Part shown: positions 44,746-54,187 of the stretch, piece after piece
Numbering within the stretch: the stretch's first letter is position 1
How the letters are laid out: each line of letters opens with the position of its first letter
Assembly (NCBI GenBank): GCA_030431375.1
Contig: JAUIIY010000002.1
Span: 85,379 to 143,909, forward strand
Source: Alphaproteobacteria bacterium
GTDB taxonomy: Bacteria > Pseudomonadota > Alphaproteobacteria > Rickettsiales > JABSSG01
DNA: 58,531 nt
Reading direction: 5' to 3'
Translations under genes and position numbers: made by a program
The notes under the pieces: model-generated
The model's database searches: none
What the model was told of the DNA's origin: nothing
Seen by the model: the letters and a program-made list of their open reading frames with translations, nothing else

Positions 44746-45640
44746 GGAAAGTATTTATTGATTTTGGTAGTTGATTTAGCGGAACAAGAATTAGGTTCCC
44801 CTCTTTTAAAAGCAAGAGCAACTCATTTACTTGATTAACAAAATTTTGATTTGCTTTTATCAGTAAAACCGACTTCTCTTTATTAGACGACAAATTAAGT
44901 GCCTTCGTTATTTTTTCACTTAACTCTGTAGCTTCATCAACTTTTACAATATCATCACAAGCTTCAACCGAAAAAATATTTTCGCTATCTGATTCAAAAA
45001 TCGTGGTTTTACCGTTAACTCCATATAACAAAAACAGGTTCTTCTTATTTAAAAACGAAATTATATTAGCGAAACTAAATAGGTCTTCTTTAATGAAATC
45101 CTCATTCCCCTCATGATAAACGCCTATAGCAGAGCTTTTTTCTAATAAATTCTCTAACTTTGCACTCAGCTCATCCTCATCTATATGAGGATAAATTGCC
45201 GTCTTCTTATCTGTTTTTTTGTTTTCTAAAGGAATTTTTATCAGATAATTGACACCTGCTTTGTTCAATATATCTTTTTTTTCGTCAAAATTCTTATCAT
45301 CTTGAGAGATAGCAAAATTAACTTCTTTCGGTAAGGCATCTAATACTTCTTGAATATTTCCTGAATCAGGCAATTTGATAATTAGGGAAATCATTTTTGC
45401 AGTAACAGGCCCTTGTTTATTACTCTCTATTGGGTTCAGGTCATTTGACTTATCACTAAATTCATCTAGCAAAAACACAACCTTTTTACCATTTAGAGAT
45501 TTTACAGATTCTGCTTCAAACTCATTGAGCACACCAACAAAAACCTCCGCTATCCACAGCGCAACTAGAAATAATATAGAAACCGTTAAAAAAATAGAGG
45601 TTCTTTTTTTCTTTATAATATTATCTTTTTTGTTAACCAT
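44738..45640 (-). CDS. Divergent polysaccharide deacetylase family protein (DUF610)
   Basis: The 300-residue protein has an N-terminal membrane helix (about residues 15-36) and a region with the DUF610 pattern: VTAKMISLIIKLPDSG, LPKEVNFAIS, NYLIKIPLENKK and SSAIGVYHEGNEDF. Family members sit next to ctpA and rppH in alphaproteobacteria, exactly as here, and are thought to act on cell-wall or surface glycans in the periplasm. The usual metal-binding residues of active deacetylases are not obvious, so catalysis is uncertain. Confidence 0.75.
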   Translation of the reverse strand: MVNKKDNIIKKKRTSIFLTVSILFLVALWIAEVFVGVLNEFEAESVKSLNGKKVVFLLDEFSDKSNDLNPIESNKQGPVTAKMISLIIKLPDSGNIQEVLDALPKEVNFAISQDDKNFDEKKDILNKAGVNYLIKIPLENKKTDKKTAIYPHIDEDELSAKLENLLEKSSAIGVYHEGNEDFIKEDLFSFANIISFLNKKNLFLLYGVNGKTTIFESDSENIFSVEACDDIVKVDEATELSEKITKALNLSSNKEKSVLLIKANQNFVNQVNELLLLLKEGNLILVPLNQLPKSINTFHG

Positions 45641-46832
45641 TCGCTTTTTTGTTTTTTATATATTCTATTGCTTGATTTAATTGATAGTCAATTTTTTCGT
45701 TATCAGCGCCCCCCACATTAGAGTCTTTTTTAATTTTGTTTTCTGCTGTTACTTCAATATCTGGCTCAACGCCAAAATTTTGAATTGAGCGGCCTGAAGG
45801 CATATAATACAAGGCCGTGGTTAAACTAATTGCTCCTCCATTATCAAGCGGTATTACTTCTTGAACAGATCCTTTGCCAAAAGATTTTTTACCCATTACA
45901 ACTGATCTTTTATGATCCTTCAAAGCCCCAGCAACAATTTCTGCACCTGACGCAGATCCTTCATTAATCAGCGTTACTATAGTCACATCACACGGGACTT
46001 TATTATCGGCTTTGGAGACTTTGAAAATCTGGAAATTTTTAGGGTTCTTTCCTTTGGTAGAAACTATAACACCATCTTTAAGAAATAAATTTGCAACCTC
46101 TACTGTTTGGTCCAAATACCCTCCAGGGTTATTTCTTAAATCTAATATTATACCGTCTAAATTCGTCTTCTTTTTATTATAAATTTTTAGGATTTTCTCA
46201 AGTTGTTTTGCCGTTTTACCGCCAAAAAAAGTTATCCTTATATATAATATATTGTCTTGCAAAAGCTTAGAATATACTGATTTTATTTTGATCAACTCTC
46301 TAGTCAGTTTTTTTGTAAAAATAGTGCTATTTTTAGCGCTTTTTACGCCCAATACAACCAATGTCCCAGGCTTACCTCTTATTTTATTAATGACCGCATT
46401 TGGGCTCAGGCGATAAACCGATCTGCCATTGACACTATATATTACATCACCTGATGTAATTCCAGCTTTGTAAGCGGGCGTGCCCTCAATAGCAGAAATA
46501 ACCTTAATTCTACCCTTATCCTCGGTCAACTCCAGGCCTACTCCGCCAAATTCACCGCTAGAATAAATTTGCATCTCGTTATTGCTTTCCTGATTTATAT
46601 AGACCGAATAAGGATCTAAAGAAGAAAACATCCCGCTCAACGCACCTTCTAATAATTGCTCCTCCGAGACATCTTCAGCATAATTTTCTTGAATGATTCT
46701 CGCAACTTCTTCGATTTTTTTTATGCCAGCTCCTCCAATTTCCACCTCATCATTGGCAGAACAAAAAAAGGCAATAAAACTAATTAGTACTGCTATTAAC
46801 CTATACATCCAGGCTTTTCCTAATAACATCAA
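45633..46832 (-). CDS. ctpA: C-terminal processing peptidase CtpA (S41)
   Basis: Periplasmic serine protease that trims proteins and controls cell-wall hydrolases. The 399-residue protein has an N-terminal signal peptide (MYRLIAVLISFIAFFCSA region), a PDZ domain (FGGVGLELTEDKGRIKV, GDVIYSVNG) and the S41 core with GIILDLRNNPGGYLDQ. Catalytic pair S295 and K320 has the expected 25-residue spacing (GSASGAE ... GKKSFGKGSVQ). It overlaps parE by 32 bases; a later start (MYRLIA) would reduce this overlap. Confidence 0.95.
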   Translation of the reverse strand: MMLLGKAWMYRLIAVLISFIAFFCSANDEVEIGGAGIKKIEEVARIIQENYAEDVSEEQLLEGALSGMFSSLDPYSVYINQESNNEMQIYSSGEFGGVGLELTEDKGRIKVISAIEGTPAYKAGITSGDVIYSVNGRSVYRLSPNAVINKIRGKPGTLVVLGVKSAKNSTIFTKKLTRELIKIKSVYSKLLQDNILYIRITFFGGKTAKQLEKILKIYNKKKTNLDGIILDLRNNPGGYLDQTVEVANLFLKDGVIVSTKGKNPKNFQIFKVSKADNKVPCDVTIVTLINEGSASGAEIVAGALKDHKRSVVMGKKSFGKGSVQEVIPLDNGGAISLTTALYYMPSGRSIQNFGVEPDIEVTAENKIKKDSNVGGADNEKIDYQLNQAIEYIKNKKANG

Positions 46833-48759
46833 TTTTATTTAGAGCTTCATTTTTAATAAAATTATATCTTAATTCAGGATTTTTCCCCATGAGCCTCTCC
46901 ACCTGATTTTGTGAAGATATTAAATCTGAATCAGGGCATAGTTTTATTAAAACCCTCTTCTTCTTATTCATAGTTGTTTCTTTCAGCTGTGAGGCCTTCA
47001 TTTCTCCTAAACCTTTAAACCTGCTGGTTTCATAGTTTTGTAATTTATTCTCAGCTATAATTTTATTTTTCTCTTCTTCAGTCATTGCATACCAAGATTC
47101 CCCTTTAGAAGAAATTTTATAGAGAGGTGGTTTAGCTAAATATAAATGCCCTCCCCTAACAAGCCCAGGCATCATTTTGAAAAAATATGTCATTAACAAT
47201 GTTGCTATGTGCGCACCATCAACATCGGCATCAGTCATGATTATTATTTTTTCATACCTTAAATTATCTGTAGAAAATTCATGTCCTGTACCACAACCCA
47301 TAGCAAGCTCAATATTTGCAAGCTCCTGATTGTGATTAATTTTGTCTTTAGTGCTGCTAGCCACATTTAACACTTTCCCTCGTAAAGGTAGCACAGCCTG
47401 AGTATCACGGTCTCGCGCTTGCTTTGCGGAACCTCCCGCACTGTCTCCCTCAACGATAAACAACTCTGTTCCCTCCTTAGCCTGTTTGACGCAATCGGCA
47501 AGTTTTCCAGGTAAGCGCAGCTTTGATACAATTGTCCTACGCGAAACATTTGATTTCGTTTTTCTACTGAGCCTGATTTCGGACTCTTCCAACACAAAAT
47601 TTATGAGCAAATCAGCCCAGTCTTTGTTTTCACCAAGCCAATGATCAAAAAAATCACCAACAATAACCTCTACACCCTTGGCAAAATCACGATTTACCAA
47701 TTTATCCTTTGTTTGCCCTTGAAATTCAGGGTTGCTTAAAAAGGTTGATATTACAACTTGCGCGCTATTAAAAATATCATCTGCTATTATTTGGGATATT
47801 TTTTTAATCCCGATCATCTCTCCATATTTTTTTAGAGATTTCAGTAAACCTAGCCTAAAACCGTTCTCATGTACACCTCCTTGAGGTGTGGGTATTGTAT
47901 TAGCATAAGACTCAACGTGGGAAACACCCTCTTTCTGCCAAGCCATACACCATTCTATTCGATCATGCCCTTTTTTTAGAGATGCCTCTCCAGAAAAAAA
48001 ACCTGGCAAAAGATTATCTTCCTTCTGAACAAGGGTTTGCATATAATCCTCAAGCCCTTGAGGAAATATAAAGGTTTCTTGAGGCTGAACCTTATCTTGC
48101 GGAAAAGAACAAGACCACCTTATCTCAACCCCTTTGTACAAATAAGCTTTAGATTTTATAAAATTATATATTGTTTTTACATCAAACTTGCCATTATGAA
48201 AAATAAGCGGATCTGGCGTAAATAGAATTTTGGTTCCTCTTTTCCGTATCTTGCTATCTTCTACTAATAAACTAGAAGTGGGAGTCCCTTTGGAAAAGGT
48301 CTGTTTATATATTTTACCACTTCTAAATACCTGAACCTCAAAAAACTCTGATAACGCATTTACAACCGAGATACCAACACCATGTAGCCCTCCAGAGGTG
48401 TGGTAAACCTTATTGTTAAACTTGCCACCAGAATGCAAGGTGGTTAAAATTACTTCCAGAGCTGATTTTCCAGGAAAATTTGGATGCTCATCAATAGGTA
48501 TTCCTCTTCCATTATCAGTTATTTCTATGAGCTTATCACTATGCAAAACAACTTCTACTCTGTTAGCGTGACCTGCAATAACTTCGTCCATGCAATTGTC
48601 AAAAACCTCTCTCACCAAATGGTGTAATGCCTGAGAGTCTGTACCACCCACATACATGCCGGGCCTTTTTCTAACCGGCTCCAACCCCTCTAAAACCTCA
48701 ATGTCTTTGGCGGTATATTTGTTATTTTCTGTGTTATCTATCGAGAACAGATCGTTCAT
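46801..48759 (-). CDS. parE: DNA topoisomerase IV subunit B
   Basis: ParE supplies ATP for decatenation of sister chromosomes. The 652-residue protein has the GHKL ATPase part (VRKRPGMYVGG, EVFDNCMDE, EITDNGRGIPI, GGLHGVGISVVNALS) and the Toprim part with VEGDSAGGSAKQARDR and MTDADVDGAHI. The short length (no GyrB-type insert) and the ALHHL and QAVLPLRGKVLNV segments favour ParE over GyrB. It is the first gene of a nine-gene run ending in parB. Confidence 0.93.
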   Translation of the reverse strand: MNDLFSIDNTENNKYTAKDIEVLEGLEPVRKRPGMYVGGTDSQALHHLVREVFDNCMDEVIAGHANRVEVVLHSDKLIEITDNGRGIPIDEHPNFPGKSALEVILTTLHSGGKFNNKVYHTSGGLHGVGISVVNALSEFFEVQVFRSGKIYKQTFSKGTPTSSLLVEDSKIRKRGTKILFTPDPLIFHNGKFDVKTIYNFIKSKAYLYKGVEIRWSCSFPQDKVQPQETFIFPQGLEDYMQTLVQKEDNLLPGFFSGEASLKKGHDRIEWCMAWQKEGVSHVESYANTIPTPQGGVHENGFRLGLLKSLKKYGEMIGIKKISQIIADDIFNSAQVVISTFLSNPEFQGQTKDKLVNRDFAKGVEVIVGDFFDHWLGENKDWADLLINFVLEESEIRLSRKTKSNVSRRTIVSKLRLPGKLADCVKQAKEGTELFIVEGDSAGGSAKQARDRDTQAVLPLRGKVLNVASSTKDKINHNQELANIELAMGCGTGHEFSTDNLRYEKIIIMTDADVDGAHIATLLMTYFFKMMPGLVRGGHLYLAKPPLYKISSKGESWYAMTEEEKNKIIAENKLQNYETSRFKGLGEMKASQLKETTMNKKKRVLIKLCPDSDLISSQNQVERLMGKNPELRYNFIKNEALNKIDVIRKSLDV

Positions 48760-48860
48760 AAGAATTTTATCTTTATAAAATTATTAAACTACTCTAGCAG
48801 AAGCTGAATAAATTTACTATAAACTAATAAATAAAGGAAAAACTATGTATTTAACATATA

Positions 48861-50498
48861 TTAATTGAACAACAGTGCGTAAATCCTTTTAAGAATTCTC
48901 TGTTTTTTGCTACTAACTATTCTCTCACGGAAAAAGTGACTGGTTTTTCTCCAATAGCTTGGACAAAATATAAACTCTGCAATAGCTAGAACAGAAGAGA
49001 AACTATGAAGAATGTAATAAAAAGGCGAGAAAATAACTAAAAACACTCTTTTTTTGAAAGAAAATAATTTTGAGTTAATAAAGCTACTATACCAACAAAA
49101 TATTATCCATAAAACTAGGCTCATAACAGACGAAAAAAGACACTCTTTTATTTTAACGTTGGAAACATAAAGAGCTATAACATATAGGAAAGGGTAAAAG
49201 AATGATAATGTGGGCATAAGCAGAAAAAGGTGAAAATATATTATCGATAAAGGATGGTCTTTTGCTATAAAAGCTTTTGCACTCCTTAAATGAACACAAT
49301 ATGTTGTGATATGACCTTTTATCCAGCGAGATCTTTGTTTGAGCCAGGACCAAACTGAAACTGGCCCTTCTTCCATTGTTATAGAATCTAACATTTTAGT
49401 TTTGAATCTATATTTATGAATTCTTATGCCTAAATCAGCGTCTTCAGTTACATTATAAGGATCCCAGCCTTTTAACCTCACAAGTTCTTTAACTTTAAAA
49501 TGGTTACTGGAGCCACCTAATGGTATTGCAGAATTTTTTCCTTCCAAAAATTTCAAGAATCTCTCAAACCATATTTTATATTCTATGGACATTTGGGCAG
49601 CTAAAAAACTCGACCTTCTGTTATAAAAACCTATTCTAGCCTGAAGACATATAGTCTTTTTATCTGAAACACTAAACTCTCTAACCGCCTTTATCAGTTG
49701 GTCTGGTTCGGGCCGGTCTTCGGCATCATAGACAACTACATATTTTCCTGTAACAAAGTTGAGAGCATAGTTACAAGCTTTCGGCTTTGTATTTGGCTGC
49801 CCTGATTTTATACAAATAATTTGAAAATATTTTGGCAAAGATAGTTTTTTTACAGCTTGAATCGTTTTCTTATCAAATTGTTCAACAATAAGCTTCACAT
49901 CAAGTAGCTCTTGTGGATAATTTAAGTGTTTAATAGAGTTAATTAGGCCTTCCAACGTCGATTCCGTTTCTTTGAATAATGGCAAAAGAATGCTGTATTT
50001 TGGCAATTCACACTCTATATTTGAGTCAACAGTTTGTCTTGGTTGCCCTTTCAACATCACAAATTTAAACAATATATTTAAAATAAGAATTAAGTTCGAG
50101 AGCCGGATGAAAAAATATATTTTTTTCTCATGAGCAAAACCTAAAAATAAAAAAAAACCCAACAAGAGAATTAAGATAAACGTTCGAGAAAATGCTAATT
50201 TTTTTGATGAGTAAAGAGGTTTAGATAAATGAAGTTTTAAAACAGAAGAATTAAGAAAATAGCTTGAAAATTTTAATTGTAAGATTTTAATAAACCTCTT
50301 TTCTGTTATCGGCACAAATTTTATTTTACCTCGATATATCTGATAGACAAATTCATGCGATTTAAATCTATCGGTTACACCAACAACTAAAACATCATCA
50401 AATTTTTTTAATGGCAAGAAATGTTGTGATAAATAAAATTTCAGATGCTCCCTCCTTAAACAGGAAAGGAGAACATCCTCTGCCCCTAAGCCCAGCAC
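48861..50498 (-). CDS. Glycosyltransferase family 2, membrane bound
   Basis: The 545-residue protein has an N-terminal soluble part of about 100 residues, two membrane helices (about 107-150), a GT2 catalytic domain and further helices at the C-terminus. Catalytic signatures are YSILLPLFKE, VYDAEDRPEPDQ (DxD), TEDADLG and the QRSRW motif typical of processive synthases such as BcsA. The first 100 residues (HLKFYLSQHFLPLKKF) resemble the T2SSE-N/GspE N-terminal type of module found in NfrB-like proteins; this is inferred. The product glycan is unknown. It follows ftsA on the same strand by 55 bases. Confidence 0.85.
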   Translation of the reverse strand: MLGLGAEDVLLSCLRREHLKFYLSQHFLPLKKFDDVLVVGVTDRFKSHEFVYQIYRGKIKFVPITEKRFIKILQLKFSSYFLNSSVLKLHLSKPLYSSKKLAFSRTFILILLLGFFLFLGFAHEKKIYFFIRLSNLILILNILFKFVMLKGQPRQTVDSNIECELPKYSILLPLFKETESTLEGLINSIKHLNYPQELLDVKLIVEQFDKKTIQAVKKLSLPKYFQIICIKSGQPNTKPKACNYALNFVTGKYVVVYDAEDRPEPDQLIKAVREFSVSDKKTICLQARIGFYNRRSSFLAAQMSIEYKIWFERFLKFLEGKNSAIPLGGSSNHFKVKELVRLKGWDPYNVTEDADLGIRIHKYRFKTKMLDSITMEEGPVSVWSWLKQRSRWIKGHITTYCVHLRSAKAFIAKDHPLSIIYFHLFLLMPTLSFFYPFLYVIALYVSNVKIKECLFSSVMSLVLWIIFCWYSSFINSKLFSFKKRVFLVIFSPFYYILHSFSSVLAIAEFIFCPSYWRKTSHFFRERIVSSKKQRILKRIYALLFN

Positions 50499-50553
50499 AT
50501 TGTTATCTCTCTAAGTTAAGTAAATTAATAATTCAATTTTAACAAATTGCAAT

Positions 50554-51708
50554 TTAAAAATTTTCTTTGAGCCAGGATAAAACTTTCTTTAAAGGACCCG
50601 AAAAAATGTTATGTTTAGGACGCTCAGACGTTCCTTTTGATATATAGTTTAACATTCCAGCCAGCACATAATCGTTATCTTTCAGTAACTTCGCGCCATC
50701 ATGTTTTTCTACTATATGACCGGATTCTGAACTTACTTTGAAAACTGTTTCCGTTATTTCTTCTATTCTAGGCAACTTAACACCACCGCCAACCAATTTT
50801 ATATGTCTTGGCTTTCGCACGCATCTCTTTTGAACCTCCTCCACGATTTCCTCTATTCTACTTGAAACGACCTTGTCTAATGTTTTAAAATCCACCTCAC
50901 CATACTCTGCTTCATTCTCATGAAAATTTGAGCAATAGTGATTTTTTGCCTTTTCGGCCTCTGCATAAGTTACAGAAAAAATATTTTTTATATCTTGGGT
51001 TATTTGCCTTCCACCAATATCTATAGCGCCACATTCAAGCAATGCTTTATTCTCAAAATAGGCAAAAGAGGTAACTTCATGTCCAAAATCTATTATTAAG
51101 AGCTTGTTCAACTCTTCCTCTGTACATACAGCTATAGCGGAAGCAAAAACATCTAAAACAAAATCATCTACCTTTAAATGACAGTCGGCAAAAATTGTTG
51201 CTAAGCTGAATAACAAGTCTCTATCTGTAAATAGTAAATTCACTTCACATTCCAACTTTTCTGCAAATAAACGTTCCGGGTTTTTAACAACTGTAATATC
51301 ATCCAGACAAAATCTTACCGGAAAAAAATGTATTATTTCCTGTGATGCAGCATCTATTGAGGTCAGAGATTTATTTATAAGCTTCTTGATATCTTCTTTC
51401 AAAACCTGTCTGCCCATTAACGAATCTTCAACTATTGCCGTTTTTGTAGCAATTTTTAGTGCAGACACACTCACTATTACTTTCTCAATATCTAGCTTTG
51501 TTGCTTTTTCAGCTTCAACTATTAGGGAAAGAACAAGGTTTTTAATTTGTTGTTTTGAAGTGACCAAACCTTTATTATAGCCTTGGGTTGGTTTGGAGTT
51601 TCTATAGATAATTGTTAAATTGCCATTTTCCTCAACAACTATTGAGCAAGATATTTTATATGAACCAATATCAAAAAGACAAAAAGTATTTTTTTTTTGA
51701 AACAACAT
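50554..51708 (-). CDS. ftsA: Cell division protein FtsA
   Basis: Actin-like protein that ties FtsZ to the membrane. The 384-residue protein has the phosphate-1 motif FDIGSYKI, the 1C subdomain (VIVSVSALKIATKTAIVED), LLIIDFGHEVTSFAYF (phosphate-2), VGGGVKLPRIEEI (adenosine) and a C-terminal amphipathic helix (PLKKVLSWLKENF). Complete. It stands apart from ftsQ and ftsZ, which are not in the window, and is divergent from secB (66 bases between starts). Confidence 0.93.
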   Translation of the reverse strand: MLFQKKNTFCLFDIGSYKISCSIVVEENGNLTIIYRNSKPTQGYNKGLVTSKQQIKNLVLSLIVEAEKATKLDIEKVIVSVSALKIATKTAIVEDSLMGRQVLKEDIKKLINKSLTSIDAASQEIIHFFPVRFCLDDITVVKNPERLFAEKLECEVNLLFTDRDLLFSLATIFADCHLKVDDFVLDVFASAIAVCTEEELNKLLIIDFGHEVTSFAYFENKALLECGAIDIGGRQITQDIKNIFSVTYAEAEKAKNHYCSNFHENEAEYGEVDFKTLDKVVSSRIEEIVEEVQKRCVRKPRHIKLVGGGVKLPRIEEITETVFKVSSESGHIVEKHDGAKLLKDNDYVLAGMLNYISKGTSERPKHNIFSGPLKKVLSWLKENF

Positions 51709-51774
51709 GTGCTAGTCTCTGTGCGATACCAAGAAATATAACAGATTTTTTTATTAATCAAAATGGAATAAGAA

Positions 51775-52257
51775 ATGAGCAAAGAAAATAATTCTCCAGA
51801 AAGCACATCTGGAAACAACCAACAACAACCAAATGTAGCTATCAATGCGCAATATGTAAAAGATCTTTCCTTTGAAAACCCTGGAGCACCAAACATCTTT
51901 GCTAAAATTAAATCTGCTCCTAAAATCGATCTTGCACTTGATGTAAATGTAACACCTATGGAAGGAGATAACGTAGAAGTAGCCCTTTCTATAACTGCCA
52001 AAGCCCTTCTCGAGAAAGAAACTTTATTCGTGGTAGAACTTGAATATGCAGGTTTGTTCACTGTTTCTAATATTGATAACGAACAACAAAAAGAGCAAAT
52101 TTTATTAATATACTGCCCAAGCCTGTTATTCCCTTTTGCAAGAAGCATAATTTCTGATGCTACTCGCGATGGTGGATTCCAGCCTTTAATGATTAACCCT
52201 GTTGATTTTGGCGCATTATATATGAAGCAAAAAAGTGAAGCTAGCACAGCTAACTAA
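51775..52257 (+). CDS. secB: Protein-export chaperone SecB
   Basis: SecB keeps preproteins unfolded and hands them to SecA. The 160-residue protein has AINAQYVKDLSFENPGAP, then LDVNV ... VEVALSITAKALLE and the SecA-contacting IISDATRDGGFQPLMINPVDFGALY. The 3' end overlaps the convergent dnaQ by 8 bases, and its terminator lies inside dnaQ. Confidence 0.97.
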   Translation: MSKENNSPESTSGNNQQQPNVAINAQYVKDLSFENPGAPNIFAKIKSAPKIDLALDVNVTPMEGDNVEVALSITAKALLEKETLFVVELEYAGLFTVSNIDNEQQKEQILLIYCPSLLFPFARSIISDATRDGGFQPLMINPVDFGALYMKQKSEASTAN

Positions 52258-52933
52258 GATTGTTCCACAAAGAATTTTTTAATTTAGCCACCAACTCTTG
52301 GTGGCTTTTTTCTTCTTCTTCACTTAGCTTAAACTCTCTAGGTGCTATAAATTTAGTATCAGCCTTTATGCTACCTATTTTTTTTTCTTCAAGTTTGTTC
52401 CTGCCGAAATTTAAAGCGTCTTGACTCCCCCCACATAACTCAAAATAAACTTCAAATAACAATTCTGAATCTAGAAGAGCGCCATGCTTTTCTCTTTTGT
52501 CTAAACTTACTCCAAATCTTTTACATAATGCATCTAGACTTGCTGGGGATCCAGGAAATTTTCTTCTTGCCATAATCAATGTATCGACAACTCTATTCAT
52601 CTTAAGAGGAGGGATTCCTAGTAAATTAAGTTCAAAATTAATAAATTTAGTATCAAAAGGAGCGTTATGTATCACCAACATATCATTCCCTATAAAATCT
52701 AAGAATTCTTCGCTTATATCTTTAAATAAGGGTTTATCCTGTAAAAATTCCGTTGATATACCATGTACGCGAAAAGCCTCATCTGGCACATCTCTCTCTG
52801 GGTTTATATAACGGTGGAAATAATTACCGGTTTTTCTTCTATTGATTATTTCTACACAACCAATCTCTATAATTTTATGGCCTGATTTTGGTTCTAAACC
52901 TGTTGTTTCAGTGTCTAATACTATCTCTCTCAT
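52250..52933 (-). CDS. dnaQ: DNA polymerase III epsilon subunit (proofreading exonuclease)
   Basis: The 3'-5' exonuclease of the replicative polymerase. The 227-residue protein has Exo I VLDTETTGLEP (D7, E9), Exo II VIHNAPFDTKF and Exo III HGALLDSELL, so all catalytic acids are present. It overlaps coaE by 26 bases at the 5' end and secB by 8 at the 3' end. A terminator of secB sits within its last codons. Part of the origin-flanking ppsR-aroE-coaE-dnaQ array also known in Caulobacter and Rickettsia. Confidence 0.96.
   Translation of the reverse strand: MREIVLDTETTGLEPKSGHKIIEIGCVEIINRRKTGNYFHRYINPERDVPDEAFRVHGISTEFLQDKPLFKDISEEFLDFIGNDMLVIHNAPFDTKFINFELNLLGIPPLKMNRVVDTLIMARRKFPGSPASLDALCKRFGVSLDKREKHGALLDSELLFEVYFELCGGSQDALNFGRNKLEEKKIGSIKADTKFIAPREFKLSEEEEKSHQELVAKLKNSLWNNLS
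52286..52311 (+). terminator. Terminator of secB within the dnaQ coding region
   Basis: AGCCACCA (52286-52293), loop ACTCT, TGGTGGCT (52299-52306), then TTTTT (part of the T run to 52311). The perfect 8-bp stem is 29 bases after the secB stop. The same DNA encodes residues near the DnaQ C-terminus on the other strand. Confidence 0.9.
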
Positions 52934-53501
52934 TTTCTATAACTCTCATTATTTCTTTTTCAATTTCTCCTTTTGGCCTTGAAGTATTAATGACATAATC
53001 ACAAAGATGCACTTTTTTACTATTAGCTATTTGCTCATTAATCATTTTTTCTACTATGTCTTTTCCTATCTGTCTCTCTTTTAATCTAATTTCTACATCT
53101 TCTTGACTTGCATCTGCCAAAATAATTTTATCAAACTGATTTTGTAAATTTTTCTCAAATAACAAAGGTATTTCAAAAAATATATATTCTTCACCAAGAT
53201 TTTCATTAATATATTTTTGCCTGGCTTTAGCCACAGCTTCATATATTTTTTCCTTATATTCTTTGCTAAATTCGCTATCTTCAAATATATATTTTGCTAA
53301 TAATTTCTTATCTATATCCCCATATTCATTTATTATTTCAGGGTCGTAATTAGTGAGATAATTTCTAATTTCATTATCATTTTCTAATATCGCTTTTACC
53401 GCTTTATCACTACTAAAGGTCTTAAAACCTTTATTTTCTAATATGCTTAAAATAAAACTCTTTCCAGAAGCAATAGTTCCTGTAATAGCAATTTTTTTCA
53501 T
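52908..53501 (-). CDS. coaE: Dephospho-CoA kinase
   Basis: Last step of coenzyme A synthesis. The 197-residue protein has the P-loop GTIASGKS (residues 8-15), FFEIPLLFE and IRLKERQ. Complete. It overlaps aroE by 4 bases and dnaQ by 26. Confidence 0.94.
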   Translation of the reverse strand: MKKIAITGTIASGKSFILSILENKGFKTFSSDKAVKAILENDNEIRNYLTNYDPEIINEYGDIDKKLLAKYIFEDSEFSKEYKEKIYEAVAKARQKYINENLGEEYIFFEIPLLFEKNLQNQFDKIILADASQEDVEIRLKERQIGKDIVEKMINEQIANSKKVHLCDYVINTSRPKGEIEKEIMRVIENERDSIRH

Positions 53502-54187
53502 CTTAAATTGATCAATTTATATAATTCTTCATTAATTTTGGGCTCAAACCCAAACCATATTTTAAAATTCTTTTGAGCCTGATAAAGTAACATTTTTAAA
53601 GCAAACGATATCCCTTCTCGTTCTCCCCCTATATAATTAATATCTATATATAATTCGGGAGTTATATATTCTGCCAACATGCTTCGTATTGTAGTGCAAT
53701 TAATATATATATGATTTTCTTGCTTTTGGAAATTTTCTATTTCTTTCCTGGAAAGCATTATATTCTGGACATTTAACTCATCTAGAGCTCTCTTTACTGC
53801 TTTTGCTGCTCCTCCCGAGCCTAATATTACAGCTTTGCTAAAAAAATTAACCTTTCCTTCTAAAAAAGCCTTTTTAAAACCATATATGTCAGTATTAAAA
53901 CCTTTGCCTTTCCAGACACAATTAACTGTGTTTATTTCTTTTGCTTCATCAGATAAGTTTCTAAGAAATCTCGTAATTAAATTTTTATAAGGGGCTGTTA
54001 TATTAAGCCCATCATAATTTTTAAATATCTCTTCTATTTTACTTGCAAATTCTTGCTCATATATCTCTTCCAATACATATGAGCAATCTAAATTATTTTC
54101 CCTAAACCAATAATTAAATATTATAGGCGATAAGGAGTTTTTAATATTATTTCCTACTAGGCAAAATTTAAGATTTTTTCCACTCAT
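53498..54187 (-). CDS. aroE: Shikimate dehydrogenase (short form)
   Basis: Converts 3-dehydroshikimate to shikimate with NADPH. ATG at 54187 (MSGKNLKFCLVGNN) gives 229 residues, about 40 shorter than the usual enzyme. The key residues are present: KNSLSPIIFNYWF for substrate, NITAPYKN with the catalytic Lys, EINTVNC, FNTDIYGFK with the catalytic Asp, and ILGSGGAAKAVKRAL for NADP. The missing length is in the C-terminal half of the NADP domain. Activity is likely but not certain. It overlaps ppsR by 20 bases. Confidence 0.85.
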   Translation of the reverse strand: MSGKNLKFCLVGNNIKNSLSPIIFNYWFRENNLDCSYVLEEIYEQEFASKIEEIFKNYDGLNITAPYKNLITRFLRNLSDEAKEINTVNCVWKGKGFNTDIYGFKKAFLEGKVNFFSKAVILGSGGAAKAVKRALDELNVQNIMLSRKEIENFQKQENHIYINCTTIRSMLAEYITPELYIDINYIGGEREGISFALKMLLYQAQKNFKIWFGFEPKINEELYKLINLR

